A stretch of 55,133 nucleotides of DNA. Source: Planctomycetaceae bacterium. Lineage in GTDB: Bacteria > Planctomycetota > Planctomycetia > Planctomycetales > Planctomycetaceae. Both the position numbers and the translations under genes were made by a program. Where the stretch lies: positions 1 through 55,133 of the forward strand of contig PBOJ01000125.1 of assembly GCA_002724315.1 (NCBI GenBank), in the 5' to 3' direction. Within the stretch, counting starts at the first letter, position 1, and each line of letters opens with the position of its first letter. Shown here piece by piece: positions 45,623 to 55,092 of the stretch. Below the pieces are notes generated by a model, which was given only the letters and a program-made list of their open reading frames with translations, did no database searches and was not told the origin of the DNA.

Positions 45623-45635
45623 TTCCCATTGGGAA
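45623..45635. promoter_or_regulatory. 13-bp palindrome, possible operator
   Basis: TTCCCA-T-TGGGAA is a perfect inverted repeat in the 180-bp noncoding gap between the methyltransferase stop and the small gene at 45495, 128 nt upstream of that gene's ATG. The surrounding bases are AT-richer than the window average. A dimeric regulator site is a possibility; no match to a named operator. Confidence 0.3.
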
Positions 45636-45675
45636 ATATCGGTTATCTGCACAGTATGGAGAATCTGCGCAACCG

Positions 45676-46371
45676 TTACCGGATTGGCCAACGGCCGCTG
45701 ATCGTCCAGTGCCGGTCGGAGCTGGCACGGACGAATTCGGAGCGACCTCCACGATCGGCGACCATTTGACGGGTTTCTTCTAGCGTCAACGCTGCGTGAA
45801 ATGACTGGTGAAACAACTGCCTGGCATGTGGAGAGGCATTGCCGGCATATTCCTGCACCAGTCGATCGACGGTCTCTGCGTCATCGGGTCTCATCAGGTC
45901 ACGGACAAACAGCATGCCGCCCGGCTTCAGCACTCGGACCATTTCGTCCAGCACTCCGGCCGGTTCGGCAATGTGGTGGATGATCGAGTTGGAGATGACG
46001 CCATCGAACTGTCCGTCATCCCAGGGTAACGCCTTGGCATCGACCTGCTCGATCTCGACAGTCTCCTCCACCGCGGCCTCGGCGACGTTTCGCCGGGCCA
46101 GCTTCAGCATTTCACCGGCCAGGTCGACGGCCAGGATCCGACAACCGGTATGTCTCCCGGCCAACTCGATGGGAATCTGCGCCGTCCCGGTTCCGAGATC
46201 GATCAGCCGGGCGCCGGCCAGCGGAACCGGTGGACTCGCGGGACACTCCTCCCAGGCAGCAAGAAACTCGTCGACGAAGGACCGATTGACTGCCGAGTGA
46301 TCCATCCGATCGTAATCGGTGGCGTCCTCGACGGTGTCCATCACTTCGGGTTCGAGCGTCCGGGGCAGCAT
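45676..46371 (-). CDS. Class I SAM-dependent methyltransferase
   Basis: 231 aa from the ATG at 46371, 13 nt after the clpC stop. The longer open frame upstream is antisense-like Arg-rich sequence within clpC. Rossmann motifs: motif I RLIDLGTGTAQIPIELA, motif II ILAVDLAGEMLKLARRN, acidic loop IEQVDAKALPWDDGQFDGVISNSIIHHI, motif III LDEMVRVLKPGGMLFVRDL. This UbiE/COQ5-like pattern does not tell the substrate. The position directly after clpC on the same strand suggests cotranscription. Confidence 0.88.
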   Translation of the reverse strand: MLPRTLEPEVMDTVEDATDYDRMDHSAVNRSFVDEFLAAWEECPASPPVPLAGARLIDLGTGTAQIPIELAGRHTGCRILAVDLAGEMLKLARRNVAEAAVEETVEIEQVDAKALPWDDGQFDGVISNSIIHHIAEPAGVLDEMVRVLKPGGMLFVRDLMRPDDAETVDRLVQEYAGNASPHARQLFHQSFHAALTLEETRQMVADRGGRSEFVRASSDRHWTISGRWPIR

Positions 46372-46384
46372 GACCGCGTCCGGG

Positions 46385-48919
46385 CTACTCGTCCCCCTCC
46401 TCGCCGGCCGACTCTCCCGATCCGACCGCCGCCATCTCCTCGTCCTCGCCGCCAGCCTCTTCTTCGACCATCCGGCCTTCGAAGTCCAGTTGCTTCTGGT
46501 CACCGACTTCCTTGACGCTGACGGTGATCCGATTCTGACCCTCGAAAGCACCGCGAAGGATCTCCTCGGAAAGCGGGTCCTCGATACAGCTCTCGACGCT
46601 GCGTCGCAGCGGTCGGGCACCGTAGTCCAGGTCTCCGCCCTTGTCGATCAGGAATTCGCGGGTCTCGTCGGTGAGTTCCAGTGTCAGGCCACGTTCGGCA
46701 AGCCGTTCGTAAACCTTGGCGAGTTCGATATCGACGATCTGCTTGAGATCGTCCCGGGTGAGCTGTCGGAACACCACGACCTCGTCGAGCCGCCCAAGGA
46801 ATTCCGGCTTGAAGAACCGTTCGATCTCCTGGGTCAGACGCTCCTTCATCTTGTCGTAACTGGTGTCGTCATCCTTTTTGCCGAACCCGAAGGGTTCGGC
46901 GAGGATCGTACTGGCACCGGCGTTGGTCGTCATGATCAGCACGACATTCTTGAAATCGACCTTGCGACCGAAACTGTCGGTCAGGTGCCCCTCCTCCATG
47001 ATCTGCAGCAGCATGTTGTAGACATCCAGGTGCGCCTTCTCGATTTCGTCCAGCAACACCACCGCGTAGGGCCGACGTCGAATCTTCTCGGTCAGCTGCC
47101 CACCCTCTTCGTAGCCGACGTATCCGGGGGGGGCTCCGATCAGCCGACTGACGTTGTGCTTCTCCATGTACTCGCTCATGTCGATCTGGATCAGGGCATC
47201 CTCATCCCCGAACATGAACTCGGCGAGCGTCTTGGCGAGCAGTGTCTTGCCGACACCGGTGGGCCCGGCGAACAGGAACACGCCGGTGGGGCGCTTGGGG
47301 TCCTTCAGGCCGCTGCGACTACGTCGCACAGCCTTCGAAACCTGCTTGATCGCCTCGTGCTGGCTGATCACCCGTGTGTGCAGTTCGTCTTCCATCTGCA
47401 GCAGCCGCACGGCGTCTTCGCTCGAGAGCCGCGTCAGCGGAATCCCGGTCATCTTGGCAACGACCTCGGCGACGACCTCGGCATCAACCACCCCGTCAGT
47501 CTGCTCGCTCTTCTCGCGCCACTCGCGGGTCAACTGCTCTCGTTTCTTCTTCAGCTTGTCGGCCTGGTCACGGAGGCTGGCGGCCTTTTCGAAGTCCTGG
47601 TCGGCAACCGCTTCCTCCTTGGCCTGGTTGAGCCGTTCGGTCTCTTCCTCGAGTTCCTTCAGATCCGGAGGCCGAACCATCGACTTCAGACGGATCCGCG
47701 CCCCGGACTCGTCGATCACGTCGATCGCCTTGTCGGGCAGGCAGCGGCCGGTGATGTAGCGACTGGCAAGTTCGACGGCCGATTCGAGCGCGTCGTCGGT
47801 GATCTGCACCCGGTGATGCTCTTCGTACCGGTCTCTCAACCCCTTGAGGATCTCAACGGTCTGTTCATCCGAAGGGGGTTCGACGAGCACGGTCTGGAAC
47901 CTGCGTTCCAGCGCCCCGTCCTTCTCGATGTACTTGCGGTACTCATCGAGCGTTGTGGCTCCGATGCACTGGAGTTCCCCTCGCGAGAGCGCGGGCTTGA
48001 GCACGTTGGAGGCGTCGATGGCTCCTTCGGCTCCGCCGGCCCCCACCAGGGTGTGCAGTTCGTCGATGAACAGGATCGTGTTCTTGGCACGACGCACCTC
48101 GTTCATCACCGCCTTGATCCGTTCCTCGAACTGCCCGCGGTACTTGGTACCGGCAACCATCATGGCCAGGTCGAGCACCACGATGCGGCGTTCGCGCAAC
48201 AGGTCGGGCACATTGCCATCGACGACCATCTGGGCAAAGCCCTCGACGATCGCCGTCTTCCCCACGCCGGCCTCGCCGAGCAAAACCGGGTTGTTCTTCT
48301 GTCGGCGGCTGAGAATCTGGATGACGCGTTCGATCTCGTCGGAACGGCCGATGACCGGATCGAGCTTCTTCTGGCGGGCCAACTCGGTCAGGTCGCGACC
48401 GAAGCTGTCCAGTGCCGGGGTCTTACTCTTGCCCGACTTGGATGACCCACTGGCCCGCTCGCTGGTCTCGGCCCCTTCGAGGCCGTGCCCGAGCAGGTTG
48501 AGCACCTCTTCGCGAACATCCTCGAGTTTCAGACCGAGGTTCATCAGCACCTGGGCCGCCACTCCCTCCTGTTCCCGCAACAGACCCAGCAACAGGTGCT
48601 CGGTCCCCACATAGTTGTGGTTGAGGTTCTTGGCTTCCTCCAGGGCATACTCGATCACCTTCTTCGCCCGGGGCGTCTGGGGCAGCTTGCCCATGGTGAC
48701 CATGTCGGGACCCGACTGGACGATCTTCTCGACTTCGAGCCGAATCTTGCGAAGGTCGACGTCAAGGTTCTTCAGCACGTTGGCGGCAACGCCCGAACCT
48801 TCCTTGACCAACCCCAGCAGAACATGCTCGGTGCCGATGTACTCGTGGTTGAACCGCTGGGCCTCCTGGTTGGCCAGCTGCATCACCTTCCGTGCGCGAT
48901 CGGTGAAACGTTCGTACAT
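46385..48919 (-). CDS. clpC: ATP-dependent Clp protease ATP-binding subunit ClpC
   Basis: 844 aa from the ATG at 48919 with GGAGAAGGA upstream. Hsp100 unfoldase that feeds ClpP. N-domain with two Clp repeats (residues 5-65 and 80-145: [26 protein letters not shown]), AAA-1 Walker [10 protein letters not shown] at 215-223 and Walker [12 protein letters not shown], a central UVR/coiled-coil M-domain ([20 protein letters not shown]) that marks ClpC over ClpA/ClpB, and AAA-2 Walker [20 protein letters not shown] with [12 protein letters not shown]-terminus acidic. The divergent gene encodes a protein with a related Clp N-domain. Confidence 0.97.
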   Translation of the reverse strand: MYERFTDRARKVMQLANQEAQRFNHEYIGTEHVLLGLVKEGSGVAANVLKNLDVDLRKIRLEVEKIVQSGPDMVTMGKLPQTPRAKKVIEYALEEAKNLNHNYVGTEHLLLGLLREQEGVAAQVLMNLGLKLEDVREEVLNLLGHGLEGAETSERASGSSKSGKSKTPALDSFGRDLTELARQKKLDPVIGRSDEIERVIQILSRRQKNNPVLLGEAGVGKTAIVEGFAQMVVDGNVPDLLRERRIVVLDLAMMVAGTKYRGQFEERIKAVMNEVRRAKNTILFIDELHTLVGAGGAEGAIDASNVLKPALSRGELQCIGATTLDEYRKYIEKDGALERRFQTVLVEPPSDEQTVEILKGLRDRYEEHHRVQITDDALESAVELASRYITGRCLPDKAIDVIDESGARIRLKSMVRPPDLKELEEETERLNQAKEEAVADQDFEKAASLRDQADKLKKKREQLTREWREKSEQTDGVVDAEVVAEVVAKMTGIPLTRLSSEDAVRLLQMEDELHTRVISQHEAIKQVSKAVRRSRSGLKDPKRPTGVFLFAGPTGVGKTLLAKTLAEFMFGDEDALIQIDMSEYMEKHNVSRLIGAPPGYVGYEEGGQLTEKIRRRPYAVVLLDEIEKAHLDVYNMLLQIMEEGHLTDSFGRKVDFKNVVLIMTTNAGASTILAEPFGFGKKDDDTSYDKMKERLTQEIERFFKPEFLGRLDEVVVFRQLTRDDLKQIVDIELAKVYERLAERGLTLELTDETREFLIDKGGDLDYGARPLRRSVESCIEDPLSEEILRGAFEGQNRITVSVKEVGDQKQLDFEGRMVEEEAGGEDEEMAAVGSGESAGEEGDE

Positions 48920-49125
48920 CTGTCCTTCTCCGTCCTCGTCGGAATGTCTTCTGCCATTGTAGGTCACCGACGATGGTGACAAGAATCGACCCTACCCCGG
49001 AGATCCGTCTCCCGGCTCCTTGCCGGACATCACAACCGCTACAATGCATCGGGATTCTAGTTCTCGTGCACCCCGGTGGCAAGATGCCCGCCCACCGTGG
49101 TCCGACAACGGGTGGAGAAACGACG

Positions 49126-50634
49126 ATGATCCCGGGGAATTGGACCGAGTCAGCGGCCCGTGCGCTCGCGGCGGTCGAACACGACAGTCGGGTCCCCGGT
49201 CCCCGCGAATTGCTCTGGGCCCTGGTCGACCAGGAGTCGCGGGCCAGCGAAATCCTGGCCTCCGGAGGACTCGACGCCAGCACGCTCGCAGAGTGCCTGC
49301 CACGAGTCGACGAAGAGAGTGAGCCGACCACCCCGGGCCTGGACCTGGTGCTCCAGGAGGCGATCCGCCTGTCCGGGCTGGCCGGACGGGTCGCCGAGGC
49401 GGGGACCGAGCACCTGCTGTGGGGATTGGCCCAGGCCGACGAGACCATCGGGCGGGTGCTGGCCGATCACGACCTGCAGCCGGAGTCCCTGGCACCGATG
49501 ATAGAAGCGGCCGCAGGAATCGAAACGGCCCCCCTGGAAACCGACGAACACCTGGACCCGATGCCGGTACCGGATACCGGCACCGACACCTTCCGCGTGA
49601 TGGACGCCTCGGCCAATCGTGCCCGCGAGGGCCTTCGGGTGGTCGAGGACATCGCCCGCTTCGTGCTTGACGACTCGCACCTCACCGGCCTGCTCAAGCA
49701 ACTCCGGCATGACCTGGCCACCGCTCTGAAACCACTTGACGGGGGTCGTTTCGTGGCCGCCCGCGACACCACCTCCGACGTCGGCACAACGGTCACGACC
49801 GAACAGGAACACCAGCGAGGATCCCTGCGAGACGTACTGGAGGCGAACCTCGGTCGGGTCCAGGAATCGCTGAGGACGCTCGAGGAACTGGCCAAGCTCA
49901 AGACGACCGGACCCGACACCCCGTCTCCGGCGTCCCACTTCGAACGCGCCCGCTACGACCTCTACACGCTGCACAAGGCCCTGGCCACGACACTCGAAGC
50001 GAAACGTCGGCTCGACGGTCACCACCTCTACCTGCTCGCCGGCGAGTCCAGTTGCCAGGGTGGCATCGGCCCGGCGGTTCGGGGTGCGGTGGCCGGTGGC
50101 GTCGGAGTGGTGCAACTGCGAGAAAAAACGCTCGAGGACGCGGCGCTACTGGACCTGGCACGTCGTGTCCGCCGCTGGACCAGGGATGGAGGCAGCCTGT
50201 TCGTGATGAACGACCGCCCCGACCTGGCGGTACTCGCCGACGCCGACGGTGTTCACGTGGGCCAGCAGGAACTGGACGTCCGCAGCGTGCGACGGATCGT
50301 CGGTCCCAACCGGCTGGTCGGCGTCTCGACCCACTCGATCCAGCAGGCTCGCCAGGCGGTTCTCGACGGGGCCGACTACCTCGGCGTCGGCCCCGTCTTC
50401 CCCTCGCAAACCAAGTCGTTCGACTCGTATGCGGGACTCGAATTCGTCCGGGCCGTTGCCCAGGAAATCACCCTGCCGTGGTACGCCATCGGAGGGATCT
50501 CGGCCGAGAACCTTGCGGAGGTCGCCGAGGCGGGAGCGACTCGCGTGGCCGTGGGAGCAGCCATCTGCGCGGCCGACGATCCCGAAGCGACGGCCCGGGA
50601 ACTGTGCCAGGAACTGACACGAGATCCCGCCTGA
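49126..50634 (+). CDS. thiE: Fusion: Clp N-domain - ThiD2 (HMP-P kinase-like) - ThiE (thiamine phosphate synthase)
   Basis: 502 aa from the ATG at 49126 (GGAG 8 nt upstream). Residues 5-125 are a Clp-N-like double repeat (SAARALAAVEHDSRVPGPRELLWALV; LQEAIRLSGLAGRVAEAGTEHLLWGLAQ). Residues 156-290 match the ThiD2-type domain (RVMDASANRAREGLRVVEDIARFVLDD, LKQLRHDL). Residues 298-498 are ThiE: VQLREKTLED, HVGQQELDVRSVR, VGVSTHS, YLGVGPVFPSQTKS and AIGGISAEN. ThiE joins HMP-PP with thiazole phosphate; ThiD2 would supply HMP-PP. ThiE is normally about 210 aa, and ThiD2-ThiE fusions are known. The Clp N-domain is the unusual part, the more so because clpC is the divergent neighbour. Confidence 0.92.
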   Translation: MIPGNWTESAARALAAVEHDSRVPGPRELLWALVDQESRASEILASGGLDASTLAECLPRVDEESEPTTPGLDLVLQEAIRLSGLAGRVAEAGTEHLLWGLAQADETIGRVLADHDLQPESLAPMIEAAAGIETAPLETDEHLDPMPVPDTGTDTFRVMDASANRAREGLRVVEDIARFVLDDSHLTGLLKQLRHDLATALKPLDGGRFVAARDTTSDVGTTVTTEQEHQRGSLRDVLEANLGRVQESLRTLEELAKLKTTGPDTPSPASHFERARYDLYTLHKALATTLEAKRRLDGHHLYLLAGESSCQGGIGPAVRGAVAGGVGVVQLREKTLEDAALLDLARRVRRWTRDGGSLFVMNDRPDLAVLADADGVHVGQQELDVRSVRRIVGPNRLVGVSTHSIQQARQAVLDGADYLGVGPVFPSQTKSFDSYAGLEFVRAVAQEITLPWYAIGGISAENLAEVAEAGATRVAVGAAICAADDPEATARELCQELTRDPA

Positions 50635-50688
50635 ATCCATCGGGATCCAGGCAAGACGCCCTGCCGAACGGATCCCGAACCGCAGAGT

Positions 50689-51675
50689 CTACTTCTTCTT
50701 TCCCGTCAGCCGGCTGGCGGCTTCCCACGAATCGAGCGTCACCTTCAGGGCGACGATCTTCTTCTGGCCGTCGACAGTCCGACTGACCGTCAGGATCACC
50801 TTGTCACCTGGCCGGTGTCCCTTGATCAGGTCAACCAGCTGCTGGAAGTCGGAAATCGGCTTGTCGTTGAACTTCTGCACCACGTCCCCGACCTTGACTC
50901 CGGCCCGGTGAGCAGCCAGCCCCGGTCGGACCTCCTGGATCTGGCAGGGCATCGAAAACGACTTGACGCCCAGGAGTGCCCGGCCGCGACGGACGACCAG
51001 CAGCATCGGCACCGCGGCTGTCAGCGAGGCGAGCTGTTCGTCGGAGGCCTTGGCCCCGTCGATGATCAGCAACGACCTGAGCCGGGTCAGCCGGCGAACG
51101 TACTTCAGGCCCTTGTCCCCGCCTTTCCAGCCCTTGCCCAGCTGCAGGGTGACGATGGGATGTCCAACCATCCTCGAGTTGTTCGGATCGACGACGTTGT
51201 CCTGGGCGTCCTTGAAGATCCCTCCGAGGCGGCGAACCTGTTCGACGGCACGACGTTGCCTCAGGTCGGTGTGCGACTCCAGCACCTTGCGGGCCCGGCG
51301 AGCAACGCCACGCGGCCCGGTCTCGGCCAGGCTCTCCAGAACCGATTCGCTGGCAGCCACCACGTCCAGATCCTGGGCGGTGTACATCCTCTCCAGCACC
51401 CCGATGGCGCGGGCGGCCACCTCCAGCTTCTCACCCCGTGCGGCACGGCCCAACAACACCGCCGCGTCAGCCCCCGACCGGTAAAGTTCCCGTGTCGCCC
51501 GCTGCCTTTTCGCGAAACTGCGACTCTCCAATTCAACGATCAACTCGCTCGCCGGCCGGGCCGGCGGCAGAATCGTCCGGGGCAACGGAGGCGGTGGCGG
51601 GGCAGCGACGCCCTCGACGGCACCGGCCAACAGGACCACCGTCAGCAACACAACCCCCAAGCTCCGCCTCCTCAT
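50689..51675 (-). CDS. Secreted HEAT-like / PDZ domain protein
   Basis: 328 aa from the ATG at 51675 (GAGGGAG upstream) with a signal peptide ([25 protein letters not shown]) and a Pro run (PPPPPLP). Residues about 40-140 resemble HEAT-type helical repeats ([40 protein letters not shown]). A beta-rich middle ([36 protein letters not shown]) is reminiscent of leucine-rich repeat-like planctomycete proteins. The C-terminal PDZ is [39 protein letters not shown]. Probably a periplasmic scaffold; function unknown. Confidence 0.85.
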   Translation of the reverse strand: MRRRSLGVVLLTVVLLAGAVEGVAAPPPPPLPRTILPPARPASELIVELESRSFAKRQRATRELYRSGADAAVLLGRAARGEKLEVAARAIGVLERMYTAQDLDVVAASESVLESLAETGPRGVARRARKVLESHTDLRQRRAVEQVRRLGGIFKDAQDNVVDPNNSRMVGHPIVTLQLGKGWKGGDKGLKYVRRLTRLRSLLIIDGAKASDEQLASLTAAVPMLLVVRRGRALLGVKSFSMPCQIQEVRPGLAAHRAGVKVGDVVQKFNDKPISDFQQLVDLIKGHRPGDKVILTVSRTVDGQKKIVALKVTLDSWEAASRLTGKKK

Positions 51676-51788
51676 CGACTCCCTCTCCTCCTGGCTGCCG
51701 CACATTGTGCCGCAAAGCCCCGCCCCATTGCCATGCCAGTCGGCGAACTCGCCCGACTCCCCGGCTCCCCACCGACCGATCCGGTTGC

Positions 51789-51818
51789 TTGACGGTCCGC
51801 CAGAACCACCCGTACACT
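51789..51818 (+). promoter_or_regulatory. Candidate promoter directly upstream of thiS
   Basis: TTGACG (51789-51794), an 18-nt spacer and TACACT (51813-51818). Transcription would start near 51825, only about four bases before the thiS ATG at 51829, and there is no Shine-Dalgarno sequence. This predicts a leaderless thiS-thiG transcript and leaves no room for a TPP riboswitch. Confidence 0.5.
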
Positions 51819-51828
51819 CCTCGTCAAC

Positions 51829-52029
51829 ATGCAGGTCTACGTCAACGAAGAGCCGCGAGAGGTGGAGGCCGGGTCGACGGTGGCCTGGCTGGTCGAGCAA
51901 CTGGGACTCGAACCGCGTTACCTGGCGGTCGAACGCAACCGCGAGCTGGTTCCGCGACGGGAACACGCCGACTGCATGCTGGTCGAGGGCGATCGACTGG
52001 AGATCGTCACCCTGGTGGGTGGCGGTTAG
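51829..52029 (+). CDS. thiS: Sulfur carrier protein ThiS
   Basis: 66 aa, standard for the family. Ubiquitin-like carrier whose C-terminal Gly is adenylated by ThiF and converted to thiocarboxylate to donate sulfur to the thiazole of thiamine. It reads [15 protein letters not shown]..., with a central [23 protein letters not shown] and the obligatory C-terminal Gly-Gly in VTLVGGG. thiG follows after 35 nt. The E1-like gene at 40205 is the best candidate for its activating enzyme within the window. Confidence 0.96.
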   Translation: MQVYVNEEPREVEAGSTVAWLVEQLGLEPRYLAVERNRELVPRREHADCMLVEGDRLEIVTLVGGG

Positions 52030-52064
52030 GCCTCGAGGGATCTCAGAGAAGGGAACAAGAACGG

Positions 52065-52952
52065 ATGAGCGTTTCCGAGACACCCGATTTTCCCACGGGA
52101 GTGGCCGGTTCCGACCAGGCTGACCCCACGCTGGACGTCCCCCTGGTCCTGGGCACCCACGAGCTCAAGGGCCGCCTGGTCGTCGGCACCGGCAAGTACG
52201 CAACCTACGAATTGATGCAGGAGTGCCTGGAGGCCAGCGGGGCCGAGGTGATCACCGTCGCGGTGCGTCGCGAACGGCTGGTTGACGCCGACGGCCGCAA
52301 CATCCTCGACTTCATCGATCTCGCCCGCTACACCATCCTCCCCAACACCGCCGGATGCTTTACGGCCGAGGACGCCGTGCGCGTCGCCAGGCTCGGTCGA
52401 GAGATCCTCGAGGGACTCGAAAATCCCGGTGCCGACTGGGTCAAGCTCGAAGTCCTCGGTGACACCCGCACGCTGCTGCCCGATCCGGTCGCCACGCTCG
52501 AGGCCACCAGGCAACTGGTCGACGAAGGCTTCCAGGTACTCTGTTACACCTCCGACGACCCGATCTCGGCCAAGCGTCTCAAGGAAGCCGGGGCCACCTC
52601 GGTGATGCCGGCCGGCAGCCCGATCGGCAGCGGCCAGGGCCTGCTCAACCCCAACAACATCCGCATCTGTCTCGAGTACCTCAAGGAAGACGACCCGGAC
52701 TACCCGGTGATCGTTGATGCCGGGGTCGGCACCGCCAGCGACGTGGCCGTCGCCATGGAGCTCGGCTGTGACGGCGTGCTGCTCAACACCGGCATCGCCT
52801 CGGCCGACGACCCGCTGCTGATGGCCCACGCCATGCGGCACGGCTGCCATGCCGGTCGACAGGCCTTCCTGGCCGGTCGCATCCCCCGAAAACTCTACGC
52901 CACCGCCTCGAGTCCCGAGATCGGTGTGCTGGGAACCCCCGGGCGATCCTAG
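52065..52952 (+). CDS. thiG: Thiazole synthase ThiG
   Basis: 295 aa from the ATG at 52065, about 25 residues longer at the N-terminus than typical ThiG (an acidic [18 protein letters not shown]). Makes the thiazole phosphate of thiamine from DXP, dehydroglycine and ThiS-thiocarboxylate. Features: [59 protein letters not shown] with the Schiff-base Lys127, [49 protein letters not shown]. The 3' end shares CTAG with the stop of the convergent reductase gene. Confidence 0.97.
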   Translation: MSVSETPDFPTGVAGSDQADPTLDVPLVLGTHELKGRLVVGTGKYATYELMQECLEASGAEVITVAVRRERLVDADGRNILDFIDLARYTILPNTAGCFTAEDAVRVARLGREILEGLENPGADWVKLEVLGDTRTLLPDPVATLEATRQLVDEGFQVLCYTSDDPISAKRLKEAGATSVMPAGSPIGSGQGLLNPNNIRICLEYLKEDDPDYPVIVDAGVGTASDVAVAMELGCDGVLLNTGIASADDPLLMAHAMRHGCHAGRQAFLAGRIPRKLYATASSPEIGVLGTPGRS

Positions 52953-53959
52953 CTCGCCCCGATCTCCAGCAGCACCTTCCCTCCCCGGCCGGGCGTTTCC
53001 GACGCGTCCACCGCGTCGACCACCCGCTCGAGCGGGAAGGTCTCGCCGATCTCCGAGTCGAGCACGCCGGCGGTGACCAGGCCGGCCACGGTCTTGATCA
53101 GCCTCAGCTTGGTCAGCAACCCCTGGTTTTCCATCCACGGTCCCAGCCAGAACCCCTCGACCGACGCTTCTCGGGTCATCAACTCGCGAGGCGAAAACTC
53201 CAGGGGACGCTCATCCAGGGTCCCATAACAGAGCATCCGGCCGCCGCGACCCAGGCACCCCACGACCGCCGACCCCAGCGGGCCACCAACCGGATCGATC
53301 GCCGCCGCCACCCCTCGGCCACCGGTGATGTCCTCGACCAGTTGCAGCAGTTCCTCCCCGGGCTGCTCGCCCACTCGGAAGGACAACACGTGGTCGCCGC
53401 CAAGTTGCACCAGTTCCTCGATCTGCTCGTCACGGCGGACGATATTGATCGTTTTGAAGCCCAGCCTCCGGCCCAGCCGGATCACCATCCGTCCCAGTTG
53501 GCTGCCGGCGGCCGTCTGCAGCAGCCAGCCACCGGCGGGAATCTGCAGGACCCGTTGAACCATCACGTAGGCGGTAACCGGATTGATGAAGAAGGTGGCG
53601 GCCTGTTGAACCGACAGTGAGTCGGGAACGGGCACGACCTGCCTGGCCGACACCACCGCCTGCTCGGCCCAGTTGCCGGTTATCGAGTTGAGTACCGCCA
53701 CACGCTTGTTGCGTCGCAATGCCCCCAGCAGCCCGCCACCACTCTCCTCGACCACCCCGACCCCCTCGTAGCCGGGCGTAAACGGCAACGACGGTCGGCG
53801 ACCGTAGGTGCCCCGAATCGTCATCACGTCGGAAGGATTCACGGGACTGGCAAGCATCCGGACACGCACCTCCCCCGGCGCCGGCTGCGGTGTCTCCAGT
53901 TCCTCAACTCGCAATACCTCGGCCGGTTCGCCGAAGCCTGTCATCTGAACGGCTTTCAT
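52949..53959 (-). CDS. MDR-family reductase (quinone / trans-2-enoyl-CoA reductase-like)
   Basis: 336 aa from the ATG at 53959 ([16 protein letters not shown]). Medium-chain dehydrogenase without the catalytic or structural zinc cysteines: the GroES-like N-domain has [40 protein letters not shown], and the Rossmann motif is [23 protein letters not shown]. This [10 protein letters not shown] / NPVTAYVM pattern resembles mitochondrial-type MECR and quinone oxidoreductases, which use NADPH to reduce an activated C=C bond. The true substrate is unknown. It is convergent with thiG, and the stop is in a shared CTAG. Confidence 0.9.
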   Translation of the reverse strand: MKAVQMTGFGEPAEVLRVEELETPQPAPGEVRVRMLASPVNPSDVMTIRGTYGRRPSLPFTPGYEGVGVVEESGGGLLGALRRNKRVAVLNSITGNWAEQAVVSARQVVPVPDSLSVQQAATFFINPVTAYVMVQRVLQIPAGGWLLQTAAGSQLGRMVIRLGRRLGFKTINIVRRDEQIEELVQLGGDHVLSFRVGEQPGEELLQLVEDITGGRGVAAAIDPVGGPLGSAVVGCLGRGGRMLCYGTLDERPLEFSPRELMTREASVEGFWLGPWMENQGLLTKLRLIKTVAGLVTAGVLDSEIGETFPLERVVDAVDASETPGRGGKVLLEIGAS

Positions 53960-54189
53960 GATGCCGACAGTTCTACCGGGCCACCGCCGGGCTGCCAACC
54001 GAGCATTGCCGTTGCGTTGCCTCGGCCTCCGACACTATTCTCCCGCCGCGCACGACAGGCTCAGCCACGTGCCTCTCTCACGACTCACTCCCAGCGACCA
54101 CAACACACCGCAACCACGCGGCGGCCCGTCCAAACCGGCCCGTCGACCGAACCCCCTCTGCGCCCATTTCCCACGCTCTCTCCAGCACC

Positions 54190-55092
54190 ATGCTCCGCCT
54201 CGGAATCGTCGATTTCGACAGTTCGCACTGCGTCGAGTTCACTCGACGGATCAACGGCATCGGCGTGCCCGATGACCAGTGCGTCGACGGCGGACGGGTC
54301 GTGCTGGGGTGGCCGGGGACCTCGGAGATGGCCCCGGAACGGATCGAAGGATTTCGGCCCGAGATCGAGACGCTCGACGTCGATCTGGTCGGCGACCCCT
54401 CCGAGATGCTCGGCCAGATCGACGCCGCGCTGATCCTCTCGCTCTCGGGAACTCCACACCTGGATCGCGCCCGACCGTTTCTGGAAGCGGGACTGCCGGT
54501 ATTTGTCGACAAGCCGATGGCGTGCCGGTTCGAAGACGCCCGGGAGATGTTTCGGCTGGCCGAAGAGGCCGACGTCCCGTTCTTTTCGGTCTCGGCGATG
54601 CGATTCTGCGAAGAAGTGATCTCGTTCTGTGACAACCGCGAGGGCCTGTACGGAACGGTCCACGGCGCGGTCAGCTTCGGACCGGCCTGGCGAGCCGAGG
54701 GCAATCCGGGACTGTTCCACTACGGGATTCATCCGGTCGAGGTCCTCTTTTCGGTCATGGGTCCCGGTTGCCGGACCGTGACGGCGATTCACAGCGAGGG
54801 CGCCGACCTGGTGGTTGGCACGTGGGACGACGGACGCCAGGGCACGGTCCGTGGCGGTCGCTCGGGCGCCACAGCCTACGGCTTCACGGCCTGGTGCGAA
54901 CACGCCGTCATCCAGCAGAACACCTCGACCCGCTTTGCCTACCGCAATCTCTGCCGACACATCGTCGAGACACTCTCGGGAAAAACCCCCTCTCCGGTTT
55001 CCTCCGAAAACACGCTCGAGGTCATCGGCTTCATCGAGGCGGCCCTGGAAAGCGAATCCCACCACGGCCAACCGGTCCCACTCCCCTCATGA
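54190..55092 (+). CDS. Cytosolic Gfo/Idh/MocA-family oxidoreductase
   Basis: 300 aa, no signal peptide. Shortened N-terminal Rossmann strand LRLGIVDFDSSHCVEFTRRINGIG; the family EKP motif is replaced by DKP in GLPVFVDKPMACRFEDAREMF, followed by the dimerisation/catalytic beta-sheet (FHYGIHPVEVLFSVMGPG, where the His is the likely catalytic base). This D-S-S-H-x-x-x-F type of Gfo/Idh/MocA protein is frequent in Planctomycetota and Verrucomicrobiota; its substrates are unknown. The 41 bases that remain to the window end hold no recognisable feature. Confidence 0.88.
   Translation: MLRLGIVDFDSSHCVEFTRRINGIGVPDDQCVDGGRVVLGWPGTSEMAPERIEGFRPEIETLDVDLVGDPSEMLGQIDAALILSLSGTPHLDRARPFLEAGLPVFVDKPMACRFEDAREMFRLAEEADVPFFSVSAMRFCEEVISFCDNREGLYGTVHGAVSFGPAWRAEGNPGLFHYGIHPVEVLFSVMGPGCRTVTAIHSEGADLVVGTWDDGRQGTVRGGRSGATAYGFTAWCEHAVIQQNTSTRFAYRNLCRHIVETLSGKTPSPVSSENTLEVIGFIEAALESESHHGQPVPLPS

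Noticed and set aside
46319..48445. 708-aa plus-strand open frame opposite clpC
   Set aside because: Antisense to a highly conserved ClpC; sequence is Leu/Val/His-rich without motifs.
48973..49125. N-terminal extension of the thiE fusion to an earlier start
   Set aside because: The extension has no similarity pattern, crosses the clpC promoter region, and the ATG at 49126 has a well-placed GGAG.
51676..51828. TPP riboswitch before thiS
   Set aside because: No THI-box-like conserved sequence; the promoter candidate sits against the start codon.
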